Positions 5,375-6,253 of a stretch of 6,253 bases of DNA are shown in pieces. The notes under the pieces are model-generated. The model saw only the letters and a list, made by a program, of their open reading frames with translations, was not told the DNA's origin and ran no database searches. Positions within the stretch are counted from its first letter, which is position 1. Every line of letters begins with the position of its first letter. Position numbers and translations under genes: made by a program. The DNA is from UBA10649 sp964391765 (GTDB lineage: Bacteria > Actinomycetota > Actinomycetes > S36-B12), in NCBI GenBank assembly GCA_964391765.1, contig CAYMNG010000134.1, positions 1 through 6,253 on the forward strand. Reading direction: 5' to 3'.

Positions 5375-5401
5375 CTGGCAGTCCCCGCCGGGGAGTGCCA
5401 G
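5375..5401 (+). promoter_or_regulatory. Second, degenerate CIRCE-like site, also a leader hairpin
   Basis: CTGGCAGTC, nine bases, GAGTGCCAG: the same half-site architecture and exact N9 spacing as the upstream CIRCE, 46 bp away. The left half differs from the upstream left half at a single base, and the right half keeps GAGTGC. In RNA, 5375-5386 and 5390-5401 pair at 11 of 12 positions around a three-base loop, forming a very stable stem at the likely 5' end of the message. It is either a second HrcA site, an mRNA-stabilising structure, or both. Confidence 0.65.
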
Positions 5402-5468
5402 TGCGGCCAGCCCCGCACTGCCCGTACAGCCAGTCGAACGCCGCCGTCCGGGCGGCCCAGTGACATCC

Positions 5469-5475
5469 GGGAGGA
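5469..5475 (+). promoter_or_regulatory. groES ribosome binding site
   Basis: GGGAGGA, seven bases before the GTG at 5483. It supports a GTG start; the nearby ATG at 5475 is out of frame. Confidence 0.8.
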
Positions 5476-5482
5476 TGCAACC

Positions 5483-5782
5483 GTGTCGGTCTCCATCAAG
5501 CCGCTCGAGGACCGCATTCTGGTCCAGACTCTCGACGCCGAGCAGACCACTGCGTCCGGCCTCGTGATCCCTGACACCGCCAAGGAGAAGCCCCAGGAGG
5601 GCAAGGTCCTGGCCGTCGGCCCCGGCCGCTTCGACGAGGATGGCGACAAGCGCATCCCGCTCGACATCAAGGTCGGCGACACCGTCATCTACAGCAAGTA
5701 CGGCGGCACCGAGGTCAAGTACAACGGCGAGGAGTACCTGCTCCTGTCCGCCCGCGACGTGCTCGCGATCGTCGAGAAGTAG
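5483..5782 (+). CDS. groES: Co-chaperonin GroES (10 kDa chaperonin)
   Basis: The heptameric lid of the GroEL folding chamber, cytosolic; it binds GroEL with ATP and encloses the substrate protein. It is 99 residues, close to the usual 95-100. Visible landmarks: the N-terminal IKPLEDRILV strand (5-14); the mobile loop (about 17-35) containing the GroEL-contacting hydrophobic triplet L27-V28-I29 in SGLVIPDTAKEKPQEG; the VGPG turn (45-48); the roof region RFDEDGDKRI (49-58); and the C-terminal block KVGDTVIYSKYGGTEVKYNGEEYLLLSARDVLAI in approximately 63-96. The GTG start has a strong Shine-Dalgarno. The gene is first in a groES-groEL operon controlled by CIRCE and a sigma-70 promoter. A large hairpin begins 12 bases after its stop. 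It is complete and shows nothing abnormal. Confidence 0.98.
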   Translation: MSVSIKPLEDRILVQTLDAEQTTASGLVIPDTAKEKPQEGKVLAVGPGRFDEDGDKRIPLDIKVGDTVIYSKYGGTEVKYNGEEYLLLSARDVLAIVEK

Positions 5783-5793
5783 TTCGTCCGCAC

Positions 5794-5839
5794 TCGCGGC
5801 CCGTCGTGTTGCGCGGCCAGCGCACGCGGCGGGCCGCGG
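5794..5839 (+). ncRNA. Strong intergenic hairpin between groES and groEL (processing or attenuation element)
   Basis: Arms 5795-5803 (CGCGGCCCG) and 5830-5838 pair perfectly. The stem continues inward to 5809/5824 with two G-U wobbles, then an apical GCGC/GCGC stem (5811-5814 with 5820-5823) closes a five-base loop. It starts 12 bases after the groES stop. There is no T-tract, and groEL follows on the same strand with no obvious promoter of its own, so a full terminator is unlikely. Partial termination or RNase cleavage that sets the GroES to GroEL ratio is an inference. Confidence 0.55.
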
Positions 5840-5869
5840 TGTGTCCGCCCCGCACGAGCCGCCGCGCGT

Positions 5870-5883
5870 GCGCGGTACCGCGC
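5870..5883. repeat. 14-bp perfect palindrome in the groES-groEL gap
   Basis: GCGCGGT/ACCGCGC, a perfect dyad with no central spacer, directly before the tandem repeat. It could be a protein site, but in this G+C-rich gap chance is possible. Confidence 0.4.
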
Positions 5884-5919
5884 GAGTCGTAGCGCGTGAG
5901 TCGTAGCGCGCGAGCAGTA
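5884..5919 (+). repeat. 14-bp tandem direct repeat, two and a half copies
   Basis: GAGTCGTAGCGCGT (5884-5897) is followed immediately by the same unit with one change at the last base (5898-5911), then by a partial degenerate copy GAGCAGTA (5912-5919). It lies in the groES-groEL gap, about 45 bases before the groEL start. No coding role is visible. Confidence 0.6.
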
Positions 5920-5950
5920 CTGCCACCAGCCGGCGCGTCACCAGCCCCCG

Positions 5951-5958
5951 AAGAGAGC
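5951..5958 (+). promoter_or_regulatory. groEL ribosome binding site
   Basis: AAGAGAGC upstream of the ATG at 5964, a moderate Shine-Dalgarno (GAGAG about six bases from the start). Confidence 0.5.
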
Positions 5959-5963
5959 GAGAC

Positions 5964-6253
5964 ATGGCCAAGATCCTGGAATTCGACGAGGACGCCCGCC
6001 GCGCCCTGGAGCGGGGCGTCAACGCCCTCGCCGACGCGGTCAAGGTGACCCTGGGCCCCAAGGGCCGCAACGTCGTCATCGACAAGAAGTGGGGTGCGCC
6101 GACGATCACGAACGACGGCGTCACGATCGCCCGCGAGATCGAGCTCGAGGACCCGTACGAGAACCTCGGCGCGCAGCTCGCCAAGGAGGTCGCCACCAAG
6201 ACCAACGACATCGCCGGCGACGGCACGACGACCGCGACCGTGCTGGCACAGGC
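5964..6253 (+). CDS. groEL: Chaperonin GroEL, N-terminal part (truncated by the window edge)
   Basis: The 60 kDa ATP-dependent chaperonin subunit that forms the double-ring folding chamber; cytosolic. Only the first 96 full codons of a roughly 540-codon gene are in the window. They read as a canonical equatorial domain: MAKILEFDEDAR at the start, LADAVKVTLGPKGRNVVID (22-40) with the ATP-binding TLGPKG, TNDGVT (49-54), EDPYENLGAQL (62-72), and the nucleotide-binding loop GDGTTTAT (85-92) whose Asp86 corresponds to the Mg-coordinating Asp87 of E. coli GroEL. The N-terminus resembles the groES-linked GroEL1 copy of actinomycetes, many of which carry a second, unlinked groEL. The diagnostic C-terminal tail (His-rich or Gly-Met-rich) lies outside the window. 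A 181-base gap with a hairpin and repeats separates it from groES; expression is presumably from the groES promoter. Confidence 0.98.
   Translation, partial: MAKILEFDEDARRALERGVNALADAVKVTLGPKGRNVVIDKKWGAPTITNDGVTIAREIELEDPYENLGAQLAKEVATKTNDIAGDGTTTATVLAQ

Noticed and set aside
5790..5795. GCACTC after groES as half of a third CIRCE
   Set aside because: No GAGTGC follows at the nine-base spacing.
5336..6226. 296-codon - strand open frame running across groES, the gap and groEL
   Set aside because: Antisense to two certain genes and to the CIRCE promoter; it is open only because of high G+C.

Overview
The window is very G+C rich, with third codon positions almost all G or C and frequent GTG starts. 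It carries a CIRCE-controlled groES-groEL pair whose GroEL resembles the groES-linked GroEL1 copy of actinomycetes. Together with a THUMP-like methyltransferase and a small lipoprotein of actinobacterial style, this points to a chromosomal segment of a high-G+C actinobacterium. I cannot name the genus. I see no transposase, integrase, phage gene, tRNA, rRNA or CRISPR array.

Layout, left to right. (1) The 3' part of a homocysteine S-methyltransferase gene (mmuM-like, + strand) enters from the left edge and ends at 745. (2) Two - strand genes converge on it: a small lipoprotein (1747 to 1298) and an unrecognised 190-residue protein (1301 to 729). They share an ATGA stop/start overlap, and the second overlaps the mmuM-like gene tail to tail by 17 bases. 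(3) Two more - strand genes lie upstream: a HAD-family (Cof-type) phosphatase (4004 to 3180) and a SAM-dependent methyltransferase with a THUMP-like C-terminus (3123 to 1897). A 17-bp perfect inverted repeat lies across their junction, and a long hairpin sits at the end of the methyltransferase gene. (4) Divergent from the HAD gene is an FAD-dependent aromatic monooxygenase (4173 to 5315, + strand) related to the salicylate / 6-hydroxynicotinate hydroxylase group. (5) The groES-groEL operon (+ strand) starts with a sigma-70-type promoter embedded in a CIRCE operator. A second, degenerate CIRCE lies 46 bp downstream. groES is complete and groEL is cut off by the right edge after about 97 codons.

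How they work together. GroES and GroEL form the chaperonin and are predicted to be repressed by HrcA and induced by heat. The other genes look like unrelated housekeeping or accessory functions: methionine synthesis or recycling, phosphate-ester hydrolysis, RNA or other methylation, and aromatic-ring hydroxylation. The lipoprotein and its partner are probably one translationally coupled unit of unknown role.

No clear new multi-gene system is visible. The points most worth checking are the tandem CIRCE arrangement, the hairpin between groES and groEL, the HEPN-like RX4H motif in the coupled hypothetical protein, the substituted active-site positions of the monooxygenase, and the nested inverted repeat between the HAD and methyltransferase genes.
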